The notes below the pieces were generated by a model. That model made no database searches and was not told the DNA's origin. It saw only the letters and a program-made list of their open reading frames with translations. Source: CAIKHN01 sp964394565 (lineage in GTDB: Bacteria > Patescibacteriota > Patescibacteriia > UBA9934). From it: a DNA stretch of 64,000 nucleotides. Below, in pieces: positions 14,984 through 23,403 of the stretch (position 1 is the first letter of the stretch; each line of letters begins with the position of its first letter). The stretch covers positions 1 through 64,000 of the forward strand of contig CAYMYA010000002.1 of assembly GCA_964394565.1 (NCBI GenBank), given 5' to 3'. A program made the translations under genes and the position numbers.

Positions 14984-17296
14984 TTAGAGAATCTCATCGA
15001 TGCTTGTAACGGAATCTTCCACCTCCTCTGGGTCAAAGTCGCTTGTACTGTCTATCGCTTCACCAAACGTGTAGTTCCCGTAAAATGCATCGCTGATGTC
15101 GTCAATCAGCGTATTCCACACGCTCCCCCAAATGCTTTCCGCAACATCTTCACTCGCAATGGCACGAAGCTCTCCAGCTTCACCAACGCCATACACCGTA
15201 TGCTGCGTGACAAACTTCACCATACGTACTCCCGGGTGATACGTTACGTTCGCTCCGAGCGTCAGGGATGCCATAAATTCATCCGTGACAATCACCACGT
15301 CATCAAAATCTTCGTACCATGTAAAAAAGACTTTTCCGTTTGGAAATGCATGGCGCTTGCCATCGCTTCCAATATAGTACACCGCACGACACACATCTTC
15401 GACCGTTGAATCATTTTCGCATGCCAGCTTAATCAACGATCCCACCTCCGCCTCGTCTACAGCCTCTTGTGCTTCATCTGTACTCTCTACCGCCGCAACA
15501 GCAATCGTCGACGAATCTCCACGCGTCGCGTTTCCAGCAGCATCGGTACAATACGCATTTGCAACCGCATCGCCTTCCTCGGTGAAGGTATAGGTATATT
15601 GCGCGTACCCATCAGCAATCGTCATGGAGCCAACATTCGTACTATTCACGTACAATGTACACGACCCCATACCCACACTGTCCGACACAGAGGCATACAA
15701 TGTGAGCGCAACATTCACTTCTGCACTTACCGGAGTAATTGCACCAACCGTTGGCGGCGTACTATCCGTTTCCGTCACTGCATCTGAAGCAACCGTCACC
15801 GTCACCACACTACTCGTCCCCACATTTCCGGCAGCATCCGTACACGTGGCATACACCGAGTATGATCCTGCGCTGGTGAATGTATACGTAAATGACCCTG
15901 TACTCCCGCTTACCTCCACGGTCGTCGCAACGGTATCTACGTATCCAGTACAGCTCGATATTCCCACGTCATCACTCACGGTCACAGTAAACGCCGTTGC
16001 TCCATTCAACGATACTGACGACGATGTGATAGATCCGAGTGTTGGCGCTGTGGAATCCACTGTGCTTTCCACGGTAAACGAAAACGTCGCTTCCGCGCTC
16101 ATATTTCCTACTTCATCCAGTGCGCGCAACGCGACGCTGTGGCTCCCAACAGCAAGTGCTGTTGGCAATGCATACGTCGTCACGTTCCCAACGTCCGTCC
16201 ATACATCGCTCCCGTCAACTTCCATCTCGTATGATGCAACCCACGATTCATCGTCCGTTGCTGCCGTCCACGTGAATTCCGGCGTCGTATCCGTTGTGGT
16301 CGTACCTCCTGAAGAAAGCGCGATATCCGCGATATCGTTTGGAGCGTAATAATCAAGCACAAAAATCGCCCCACCCGCACCACTGACAAAACGACGACTC
16401 GTGGAAATATTCGCTACGCCACCAAGTACCGCAATACTTGGCATACTCTCGTTACTCCATGTCGATCCATTCGTCGTACTCGCAACATGCCCACGATCTC
16501 CAGCCAACAAACACACTGTAGACGATGAACATACCACATCCTTCACCGTTTCTCCGCTCTCAAATCCAGAAAGTGTATGGGTCGCAAACGTTGTACCATC
16601 CGTAGTTTTTTTCACCATACCGTTACTCCCAGCAATATACGCTGTTGTCGACCCGGTGACATCAAGCGTGTAAATAGATTCCGTCGTTCCCGTCGTAAAC
16701 AACGTCCATGACGAACCGCCATCTGTCGTTTTATACGCGACACCGCCCGCACCTGCAACATACACAATATCTGATGTATACGCGTCAATCGTGTATGCAT
16801 CAATTCCCGAAAGACTCGTACCAATATTCACCCATGTCGTTCCACCGTCGATCGTTTTATGTACCGCGCCGTCCTGACCAGCAATATAGACAATCGATGT
16901 TGACACCATGGAAACACCGAGGAGATCCGCGGAGGTAATTCCTGTGATATTCGTCCACGTCACACCGCCGTCCGTGGTTTTCAGCAATGTTCCGCTCGCC
17001 CCTACCACAAATGCGTGGGTGGAAGAATACATGTCTACATTCAGGAGATTCGCGGTCACACCGGACGTCGCTTCGGTCCATGTTTGATAATCTGTCGTAC
17101 GCACGACAGTACCGCCAACACCCACCTGAATACATGTGCCAGACATACAATCCATGCCGAACATCGCATCCGTCACCGGGGACGATGCCGCAAACCACCC
17201 AGCTGCCTGTACGCCCCGTGCTCCACCAAAGAGCGCAAGACTCCACACCAGAACCAAGAACCCTCGCCGAATACCCAAAGCAAATGATGCGTTCAT
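14984..17296 (-). CDS. Secreted surface protein with Ycf48-like propeller and Ig-like domains
   Basis: The 770-residue protein starts with a signal peptide (GFLVLVWSLALFGGARGVQA). Residues about 40-320 hold seven repeats of the KTTDGGxTW type (LLKTTDGGVTWTNI, AYKTTDGGSSWTLF), the signature of BNR/Ycf48-like propellers. Three Ig-like beta sandwiches follow, each starting at a DSTAPT-type motif and ending in ATCTDAAGN-like sequence. The C-terminal 130 residues (CRAVYYIGSDGKRHAFPNG, YHPGVRMVKF) match a domain common on Patescibacterial exported proteins. It is probably a cell-surface or adhesion protein. Its own terminator lies just downstream. Confidence 0.8.
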   Translation of the reverse strand: MNASFALGIRRGFLVLVWSLALFGGARGVQAAGWFAASSPVTDAMFGMDCMSGTCIQVGVGGTVVRTTDYQTWTEATSGVTANLLNVDMYSSTHAFVVGASGTLLKTTDGGVTWTNITGITSADLLGVSMVSTSIVYIAGQDGAVHKTIDGGTTWVNIGTSLSGIDAYTIDAYTSDIVYVAGAGGVAYKTTDGGSSWTLFTTGTTESIYTLDVTGSTTAYIAGSNGMVKKTTDGTTFATHTLSGFESGETVKDVVCSSSTVCLLAGDRGHVASTTNGSTWSNESMPSIAVLGGVANISTSRRFVSGAGGAIFVLDYYAPNDIADIALSSGGTTTTDTTPEFTWTAATDDESWVASYEMEVDGSDVWTDVGNVTTYALPTALAVGSHSVALRALDEVGNMSAEATFSFTVESTVDSTAPTLGSITSSSVSLNGATAFTVTVSDDVGISSCTGYVDTVATTVEVSGSTGSFTYTFTSAGSYSVYATCTDAAGNVGTSSVVTVTVASDAVTETDSTPPTVGAITPVSAEVNVALTLYASVSDSVGMGSCTLYVNSTNVGSMTIADGYAQYTYTFTEEGDAVANAYCTDAAGNATRGDSSTIAVAAVESTDEAQEAVDEAEVGSLIKLACENDSTVEDVCRAVYYIGSDGKRHAFPNGKVFFTWYEDFDDVVIVTDEFMASLTLGANVTYHPGVRMVKFVTQHTVYGVGEAGELRAIASEDVAESIWGSVWNTLIDDISDAFYGNYTFGEAIDSTSDFDPEEVEDSVTSIDEIL

Positions 17297-17346
17297 ATGC
17301 CGCTATCATAACGTGTTTCGCGGTGCCGCCCCGAAAGTTATCCCGA

Positions 17347-17694
17347 TTATTCCTCAATTTCTGTAAAAAACCAGCTCATCAACGTACTCACAGCCCAAAG
17401 CAGAATGCCGACGGCAAGTGCTGGCAAAAACCCTTCCACGGAAACACCTTTCACGAACGTCGCCATGAACCACACAATTCCACCGTTAATAACGAACGTA
17501 AATAATCCAAGCGTAACAATATTTACTGGCAATGTGAGCAGAAGAAGTATTGGGCGAATGATAGCATTCAGCAACCCAAGCACTAACGCGGCAATGAGCG
17601 CGGCGTACATATTCGCAACATGAAATCCAGAAATGATTTGTGTTGCAGCAAGGAGCGTGAGCGCATTCACAACCCAACGAAGAAGCAATTTCAT
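17347..17694 (-). CDS. Phage holin family (4TMS, YvlD-like) membrane protein
   Basis: This 115-residue protein has four hydrophobic helices. The pattern LVLGLLNAIIRPILLLLTLPVNIVTLGLFTFVINGG in its middle is the hallmark of the YvlD/4-TMS 'phage holin' superfamily. Most chromosomal members are not phage lysis proteins, and their role is poorly defined. It is ten bases upstream of xseB and is likely cotranscribed with xseAB. No phage genes are near, so a lysis role is unlikely. Confidence 0.8.
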   Translation of the reverse strand: MKLLLRWVVNALTLLAATQIISGFHVANMYAALIAALVLGLLNAIIRPILLLLTLPVNIVTLGLFTFVINGGIVWFMATFVKGVSVEGFLPALAVGILLWAVSTLMSWFFTEIEE

Positions 17695-17704
17695 AAAACA
17701 GGGG

Positions 17705-17929
17705 TTAGATATTTTCAGGAGTACCGTCCTCGAGCGCAGAGAACTTTTTCTTCAAGGTGACCACGGTGTTCTCCACATCCGCAAGTTTTTCTTTGAGCAT
17801 TTTTGCAAGTTCTAGCCCACGCTCAAATTTCTTTACTCCTTCGTCCAGATCCACGTTTTGCGTTTCAAACCACTCCGTGATGGCTTCTAATTCTGCAAAC
17901 GCGTCTGCAAATGATGGCTTCTTTGTCAT
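17705..17929 (-). CDS. xseB: Exodeoxyribonuclease VII small subunit
   Basis: XseB associates in several copies with XseA and is needed for exonuclease VII activity on single-stranded DNA. The 74-residue protein shows the family core: SFADAFAELEAITEWFE, then LDEGVKKFERGLELAKMLKEKL. I chose the ATG of MTKKPSF, four bases from the xseA stop; a longer frame would run into xseA. The pair is in the usual A-B order. Confidence 0.93.
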   Translation of the reverse strand: MTKKPSFADAFAELEAITEWFETQNVDLDEGVKKFERGLELAKMLKEKLADVENTVVTLKKKFSALEDGTPENI

Positions 17930-17933
17930 AGTG

Positions 17934-19208
17934 CTACAAAAGAGATTCTTGGCGTAATTGCTCCGCGACCACCGCATCAACCGTTCCGTCAGCCAAGTGT
18001 ATCGTGAGGCGCGTTCCTGACGCAACCGCCTTCGCGCTTCGCACCAGCACTCCCCCAGCACGCACCACGGCATAGCCCCGCCGCAACACCTCCTTCGGGT
18101 CTACGCTCTTCAACACACGCTCGAGTTCACTCAGTGATTGCCGAGACGTCCCCGCCACGCGCGTCATGGCATCGTCTAAAAACGCTGTTCGACGATTCAC
18201 GTGATCAATCGTGGCCACGAGACTTACCCGGAACCGTTCAAATGCATACCCAAATCGCTGCGTGGTATTCCCAAGAGATTCTGTAATTTTCCCCATGGAA
18301 CGATCCAGTATACTCACCGAACGATCAATACGGTGCGCACGATGATCGATGGCAAACTGCAGCTGATCCATCATACGGTCCGTGCTCATCGTCAACATCG
18401 ATTGTAGCGCCCTCGCATCAGGTACCACGCGCTCTGCAGCATTGCTTGGCGTGGATGCGCGTACGTCGGCCACAAAATCGCACAACGATTCATCGCGCTC
18501 GTGCCCCACACCCACCACCACAGGAATCGCACTCTGAAATACCGCACGCGCAACCGCTTCACTGTTAAATGCGTGCAAATCCTCTAAACTCCCGCCGCCT
18601 CGCGTAAGGACAATAACGTCTGGACGCTCCGCGATTGGCAGCGCATTCAAACGCGCAAACGCCTCGAGAATTTCCGTCACCGCATATTGCCCCTGCACAT
18701 GCACCGGCGCATGAACGACCGTAATTCCCCGCCAACGATTGTTCAAAATACGGAGAAAATCCCCGTACGCCGCAGCCTCCGAGGACGTAATTACTCCGAT
18801 ACGTTCCGGAAATTGTGGAATAGCGCGCTTCCGTGCACCGTCGAACAATCCTTCGCGTTCCAATGAGGCCTTCAACTCAAGATACGCTTTTTGCAGCGCG
18901 CCCTCACCAACCAACATGATTTCCGAAACGTTGAGCGTAAATTTTCCAAATCGTTCAAAGACTTTCGACTGCCCGGACACTTGAACGCGCATGCCACTTG
19001 CCAATGGCACCGCTAAGGCATACACCGTCATGAAACACGGAATCTTCGCTTCGGCGTTCTCGTCTTTCAAATCGAAATTTACCCACTTCCCCTGGCTGAT
19101 TTTAAAATCCGCCACTTCGCCCTCAATAACCATATTCTCGGAAGGAATGGTGCGAAGCGCATGATTTGCAAGCTGCAAGTACTCGGAAACAGAAATGACG
19201 GCGCGCAT
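17934..19208 (-). CDS. xseA: Exodeoxyribonuclease VII large subunit
   Basis: XseA carries the catalytic site of exonuclease VII, which degrades single-stranded DNA into oligonucleotides in repair. The N-terminal OB fold (VIEGEVADFKISQGKWVNFDLKD) is followed by the catalytic core with RIGVITSSEAAAYGD, VIVLTRGGGSLEDLHAFNSE and VVGVGHERDESLCDFVADVRASTPS. A long coiled coil and the C-terminal LRRGYAVVRAGG complete the family pattern. At 424 residues it is of normal length. The start at MRAVISVSEYL lies two bases from the upstream stop. Confidence 0.96.
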   Translation of the reverse strand: MRAVISVSEYLQLANHALRTIPSENMVIEGEVADFKISQGKWVNFDLKDENAEAKIPCFMTVYALAVPLASGMRVQVSGQSKVFERFGKFTLNVSEIMLVGEGALQKAYLELKASLEREGLFDGARKRAIPQFPERIGVITSSEAAAYGDFLRILNNRWRGITVVHAPVHVQGQYAVTEILEAFARLNALPIAERPDVIVLTRGGGSLEDLHAFNSEAVARAVFQSAIPVVVGVGHERDESLCDFVADVRASTPSNAAERVVPDARALQSMLTMSTDRMMDQLQFAIDHRAHRIDRSVSILDRSMGKITESLGNTTQRFGYAFERFRVSLVATIDHVNRRTAFLDDAMTRVAGTSRQSLSELERVLKSVDPKEVLRRGYAVVRAGGVLVRSAKAVASGTRLTIHLADGTVDAVVAEQLRQESLL

Positions 19209-19209
19209 A

Positions 19210-19785
19210 TTATTTCTTCTGAACAATCACCACACGATTCCCCGCCATCGCCTCAAGATCAGTATGCTGAAATGTCGCATCAAGCATAACCCAGTGTTGC
19301 GATGTCTCCCCCGCAAGTATCACTGGCATATATACCGGAATTGCGCCCTCCACATACACCATAATCTCATCGACGGATGGATCCTCAATAACGACAGCAT
19401 TTACCAGAACATCATGTGCTTCAATCATCGCCGCAACTTCAAGTGCATCACCGGAAAGCGTTTCTGCGTCTGGCAACGTCATTGGTGTTTGTGCAAGAAT
19501 CGCAAGCGCAGCTTTCGCGACATCGTCCAACGCATCTGGACGAACAGGATCTAACGGCGCGACCACGAGAGGCGCGGCAGTGGTGGCGTTCCGGACTTTT
19601 GCTTCGTCATACAACGCCGCAGGATTTGCCGATATTGGGAGCGCTGGCCCACCGTTCACACGTTGATACGCGTACAACACGCCGCTCACGCCAAGCATCG
19701 CCAAGAACATATACCCATAATACGGCTTCCACGGCTTCTGCTCACCATCGAGCGGATGAGACATGAGTGCTTTCAGCATGTTCAT
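19210..19785 (-). CDS. Unknown single-pass membrane protein
   Basis: The 191-residue protein is not recognised. A short cytoplasmic start, one transmembrane helix (YYGYMFLAMLGVSGVLYAY) and a Pro/Ala-rich linker precede a compact domain ending DATFQHTDLEAMAGNRVVIV. The ending resembles the extracellular domains of other Patescibacterial anchored proteins. I chose the ATG that overlaps the preceding stop as ATGA, which indicates coupling to the RecB-like nuclease gene. It lies directly upstream of xseA. Confidence 0.6.
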   Translation of the reverse strand: MNMLKALMSHPLDGEQKPWKPYYGYMFLAMLGVSGVLYAYQRVNGGPALPISANPAALYDEAKVRNATTAAPLVVAPLDPVRPDALDDVAKAALAILAQTPMTLPDAETLSGDALEVAAMIEAHDVLVNAVVIEDPSVDEIMVYVEGAIPVYMPVILAGETSQHWVMLDATFQHTDLEAMAGNRVVIVQKK

Positions 19786-21170
19786 ACTGCGTGTTTGCGT
19801 GCCCATTCTGCCACCACCCAGGTCGCACGGACATCGTCTTCGTTATATCGTAATACATCGTCCAAAAGATCCCGGTTCCCCGTGGTCAACCATTCTTCAT
19901 ACCAGAGTACCGAATTCAATCCGGATGCGTCGTCGTGACGCCAACGGAATCCCAAAAATTGCGCAATGTCTTTTAAGGAATAAAACGACAACGGGAAAAT
20001 AATTGCTTCACGTAATCGCTCGAGCACGTCGACGGAACGTTCTGCGAGTTCGTCGATGAATCCTTCTGGCGCGCCATACCGTTGTGCCATCATGCGAAAT
20101 ACATCTTGTTCGTACCAGCCGTAGTGATAGAGCGAAATGCCGGGCCGTGTCTGGATGAACGCAATGAATTGTTCCCAGGCAGCCTGTTCTTCTGATTCGT
20201 TCTCCGCAAGAAAGGTATGAAATTCGCTTTCTGATCCGTGTACATCGAGCACACCGAAAAGATAGTGAAGATCACGAAGGGGATCAGATTCAATATCGAC
20301 GACGAGCGCATCACTTGCTTCGGGGAGATCTACGTGACCAAGAATTGCTGGTGTACCGGAGAGGAGTGTCTTCGCGGCAAGCACAAGGAATTGCAAACGC
20401 TCCGCGGAAATGCCGTGCACACGGTTTGCGAGAAGATCCGCATGTTCTGCGGCAAGCGCATGGACAGTGTTGACCCCAGCGTTCTCGAGCGCAGTCACTT
20501 CGCTGCGCCACACACGGTTCAGGCGCGAGAGATGATCAGCCGCGATGGTTTCACGCTTGCATTCATCGAACCATGGCGATTGTTTACAATCCGACGTGAG
20601 GAAATGCGGCTCTGGCACGCCCTCAAGAATACGTTCAATACCGTCGAGTGTGAGACGAAATTTCGTCGCATATTCATCGAGCACATACGCTTCAACTGCA
20701 CCATCTGGCCGCATGACATAACCCTGCTTCGGCTTTCTCCCCTGCATCAAACGCAACACCTCGGCGTAAAACGATCCTTGCAGACAATATTCGTCCTTCA
20801 AATGTCTAGAACGTTTAATATCGCACGCAACATAATAGTACTCACCGAACTGTGATTTGCCGTCGATCCGCTCAAACAGATCCGGTGTCGCGACCCAATG
20901 GCCATGCTTGAGTCTCCCGCTGTAAATAGAGGCAACACCTTGCTTCATCAGCTCCAGCGTTTTTACATGTGCGTCGTCGTCGCTTTCGGCCACAATCTCA
21001 ACAGATTCCCGATCAATCAACATCTTGCGCTCCTGCTCTTGCAACAACTCGTCATCCTGCACGCGCAAACGCAACGGGTGCTCTCGAATTTCTCCCCGAG
21101 CTTCATGCGCAATCCACGACGGGCACTTCAAGTACTTATAAAAACTATGTTTCGTAATACGTTTTTCCAT
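19782..21170 (-). CDS. TM0106-family RecB-like putative nuclease
   Basis: The 462-residue protein starts EKRITKHSFYKYLKCPSWIA, the TM0106-type start in which a Cys contributes to an Fe-S or zinc site. A PD-(D/E)XK-like core follows (EYYYVACDIKRSRHLKDEYCLQGSFYAEVL, where D, K and Q fit the RecB motif). The C-terminal half is an RNase H-like exonuclease domain: DALVVDIESDPL, YGWYEQDV and RYNEDDVRATW give the acidic residues. Proteins of this fused type are suspected to act in DNA repair or recombination. Here the gene lies with xseAB. The start at MEKRITK avoids overlap with the XRE gene. Confidence 0.8.
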   Translation of the reverse strand: MEKRITKHSFYKYLKCPSWIAHEARGEIREHPLRLRVQDDELLQEQERKMLIDRESVEIVAESDDDAHVKTLELMKQGVASIYSGRLKHGHWVATPDLFERIDGKSQFGEYYYVACDIKRSRHLKDEYCLQGSFYAEVLRLMQGRKPKQGYVMRPDGAVEAYVLDEYATKFRLTLDGIERILEGVPEPHFLTSDCKQSPWFDECKRETIAADHLSRLNRVWRSEVTALENAGVNTVHALAAEHADLLANRVHGISAERLQFLVLAAKTLLSGTPAILGHVDLPEASDALVVDIESDPLRDLHYLFGVLDVHGSESEFHTFLAENESEEQAAWEQFIAFIQTRPGISLYHYGWYEQDVFRMMAQRYGAPEGFIDELAERSVDVLERLREAIIFPLSFYSLKDIAQFLGFRWRHDDASGLNSVLWYEEWLTTGNRDLLDDVLRYNEDDVRATWVVAEWARKHAV

Positions 21171-21186
21171 GTACACTAGTGTACCG

Positions 21187-21399
21187 TTATTTTCTGGATT
21201 CTTTAAATTGAAAGACGGATTCGACCGTAGACTCGAAATATTTGGCAATGTTCATTGCGGTATAGAGCGACGACGTCTTCGTTCCCATCTCGATTGCGGC
21301 GATCGTCTGCCGAGTCACTCGAATATCCTTCGCAAGATCGGATTGAGAAATTTTATGCATTGATCGGAGAATGAGAAGGCGGGAGGAGAAGTGAATCAT
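21187..21399 (-). CDS. Small XRE-family helix-turn-helix regulator
   Basis: The 70-residue protein is essentially one HTH domain: LRSMHKISQSDLAKDIRVTRQTIAAIEMGTKTSSLYTAMNIAKYF. This resembles the YozG/Cro-like short regulators that begin with NxLxxLRxxxxxSQ. No ligand domain is present. The start at MIHFSSRLL is preceded by repeat-rich intergenic DNA. It is upstream of the RecB-like nuclease gene on the same strand and may regulate it. Confidence 0.85.
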   Translation of the reverse strand: MIHFSSRLLILRSMHKISQSDLAKDIRVTRQTIAAIEMGTKTSSLYTAMNIAKYFESTVESVFQFKESRK

Positions 21400-21741
21400 A
21401 GAAAGGGTTGGGACAGGCGGGGATCCAGAAAACTCTGAACCTGAATCTTGGAATAGGTCGGGAGATGAAAAACTGCTGTCGCCCGGGTGGTCGATTTTCG
21501 CAAAAAGAGAATGTTCACTCCAGTTCACATTCTTTATTGTGCAAAAAATACTGATCGGGAGATCCTTCCCCCTTCGCTCCTTCGACGCTTCGGGGGAACA
21601 AGTCGCGTTACTCAGGATGACGAACGTTTGGTTTCGTTGACGTTCCCGCTCCCGCCACAACCCTTCCAAGACTCACCCTCCCCCAACTTTTTATTACTCC
21701 TATCACAAAAGCGGACATAAGTGCCCGCCTTTTGTTTATAC
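21400..21741. repeat. Repeat-rich intergenic region with dispersed-repeat copies 2 and 4
   Basis: No gene is supported here. Bases 21614-21675 match the 1079-1165 region in block order and end with CACAACCCTTCCAAGACTCA. Bases 21442-21461 hold a diverged inverted core (CTGAATCTTGGAATAGGTCG). Several GGGATCC and GGGGGAA palindrome pieces lie between. The region looks like an accumulation of short mobile palindromes. Confidence 0.5.
21705..21735 (-). terminator. Terminator of the cyclophilin gene
   Basis: On the minus strand ACAAAAGGCGG and CCGCTTTTGT pair around a ten-base loop with one bulge, and the 3' arm supplies the T-run. Confidence 0.6.
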
Positions 21742-22347
21742 CTACTCCGCAAGTTCTTCCACCGTCACTGTGGTCATCACGTCACCTTTTTTGATTGCGT
21801 CTACAACATCCATACCCACCGTCACTTCACCGAAAATAGTGTAGGCATGGGGCAATGGCACGTCACCGAGCATAATAAAGAACTGACTCCCATTGGTATT
21901 TGGTCCAGCGTTCGCCATAGCGACAGTACCACGAACATATGTCCGATCGTCGTTCAATTCATCTTCAAATTTATACCCTGGGCCACCAGTGCCATTACCA
22001 TTTGGATCACCTCCCTGAATCACGAACCCTTCCTCGCGACGATGAAACGTTAATCCGTTGAAATAGTCACCGGACGCAAGATACACGAAGTTCGACACAG
22101 TTTTTGGTGCCGTGTCTGCGTGCAACTTGAACACAATGTCACCCTTACTCGTGACAATGCGAATCTGTTTGTTTGTAATCTGTTCTGCGGGCAAAACGCC
22201 AGGAAAGGTCCACGTTGGTTGGGTCACAGCAGGGGTGCTCGAAGAATCTTGAGTTTCGGTTGTTGTTGTACTCGAAACAGGCACGGTTGTACACCCCGCA
22301 CCAGCCAAAAAGAGCACAGCGCCAAGAAAGAAAGGGATTTTCTTCAC
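21742..22347 (-). CDS. Cyclophilin-type peptidyl-prolyl isomerase, probable lipoprotein
   Basis: The 201-residue protein has a signal sequence with a lipobox-like end (FFLGAVLFLAGAGC) and a Ser/Thr linker. A cyclophilin domain follows: KTVSNFVYLASGDYFNGLTFHR, then FVIQGGDPNGNGTGGPGY and AMANAGPNTNGSQFFIML. These include the catalytic Arg and the FxxQxG region. It would assist folding of secreted proteins at the outer face of the membrane. Five bases separate it from the small upstream gene. Confidence 0.92.
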   Translation of the reverse strand: MKKIPFFLGAVLFLAGAGCTTVPVSSTTTTETQDSSSTPAVTQPTWTFPGVLPAEQITNKQIRIVTSKGDIVFKLHADTAPKTVSNFVYLASGDYFNGLTFHRREEGFVIQGGDPNGNGTGGPGYKFEDELNDDRTYVRGTVAMANAGPNTNGSQFFIMLGDVPLPHAYTIFGEVTVGMDVVDAIKKGDVMTTVTVEELAE

Positions 22348-22351
22348 AAAA

Positions 22352-22618
22352 TTACTGCACTTGTGCGGTAAGCTCCTGCACTTTTATTTGCTCTGATTGC
22401 AGCGCGTACACTGAGGTAAACAACACGGCCGACAGTGAGAACACTAACACCAACATCAGCGCCATGAGTTCCATGCTTCCCGCGGGGAGTGCATGGCAGC
22501 TCTGACAAAGATTATGGTGACGAGCGGGTTGTACCACAGGCACAACATGTGAAGTTCCTGCTGAAGCACGTGCACGCTTTCCTGAAGGTGTGGATGGTGT
22601 TTTTCGAGGTGTAGGCAT
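22352..22618 (-). CDS. Small membrane protein with CxxC motif
   Basis: This 88-residue protein is not recognised. A basic Ser/Pro N-terminus is followed by LCQSCHALPAG, a CxxCH motif that could bind haem or metal, and one transmembrane helix (MALMLVLVFSLSAVLFTSVY) with a short helical tail. One CxxCH alone does not make it a cytochrome. It lies tightly between the cyclophilin and an exported protein gene. Confidence 0.5.
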   Translation of the reverse strand: MPTPRKTPSTPSGKRARASAGTSHVVPVVQPARHHNLCQSCHALPAGSMELMALMLVLVFSLSAVLFTSVYALQSEQIKVQELTAQVQ

Positions 22619-22635
22619 AAGATATCAAGAGTATA

Positions 22636-23397
22636 TCATGACTCTTCCTGTGCTTGTAACGGTACCGATGCCGGACATCCGGAACCGTCGCCGGCAAGAA
22701 TCCATTCACCAATCAGCGTGAATTGCACCGACGTCTGTACATCATCGACGAGCACATTCACTGTTTGCGTCGCCGACGAATACTCTACCCGATCCCCGGC
22801 TCCCACACGTCCGCCACACCCACCTAATACTTGCGCCGCAGGCCATGCCACCGGGACGCCGTCCGGCACCGTATACGCAGTGACAATGCGATATCCTCGC
22901 GTTCCTGCGGGCGCCTTTGTACGAAGTGCATCTTGCGCCGTCAACAACGACGGCATCACAATATTCGGCATGGTACCGAGCGCAAAATACCCCAACGTCA
23001 ACACTTCAACTGCCAGCACCTCCTCCGTATCGGCCACAACGCTCGGTACCGGCACCCACACCCCAAGCGCAGCATGCCATTGGTACACCGTTGTCGCACC
23101 TTCTGTACCGAGATCACGGCGTTTCGCGAGCGATATCACCACCGGCGCGTCCAGCGGTACATTATTTGGCTCAATGCGGTACACCAAACCAAGTAGCGGA
23201 TCACCAAGTGGCATCTCCGTATCGAGCACAACCGATATCCGCTGCCCCATCCGCGTCAACCCCGTCACCGTCACTGCGCCGTCACTACTCTGTACACCCT
23301 GCGCTTCGGGAATGCGAAAAACCACAAAAGTACCGACAAAAAGTACCATGGCCAATACAAACGCAAACGATGCAACATGAACGTGTTTCATGCGCAC
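22636..23397 (-). CDS. Unknown exported protein
   Basis: The 253-residue protein has an N-terminal signal or anchor helix (VASFAFVLAMVLFVGTFVVF) and a beta-rich ectodomain (GRRV..GAGDRVEYSSATQTVNV, LIGEWILAGDGSGCP). No catalytic motif is apparent. Two Cys residues (GGCGG, GSGCP) could form a disulphide. It starts six bases after the metK stop, so it is probably in the metK transcript. Confidence 0.55.
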   Translation of the reverse strand: MRMKHVHVASFAFVLAMVLFVGTFVVFRIPEAQGVQSSDGAVTVTGLTRMGQRISVVLDTEMPLGDPLLGLVYRIEPNNVPLDAPVVISLAKRRDLGTEGATTVYQWHAALGVWVPVPSVVADTEEVLAVEVLTLGYFALGTMPNIVMPSLLTAQDALRTKAPAGTRGYRIVTAYTVPDGVPVAWPAAQVLGGCGGRVGAGDRVEYSSATQTVNVLVDDVQTSVQFTLIGEWILAGDGSGCPASVPLQAQEES

Positions 23398-23403
23398 AGT
23401 ATA

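Noticed and set aside
15624..16349. 241-codon ORF antisense to the surface protein
   Set aside because: It is the Thr/Val-rich reverse reading of a repetitive beta-rich gene with no start signal.
17347..17694. Phage holin and a prophage
   Set aside because: The family name is misleading; no lysin, capsid, terminase or integrase genes are near.
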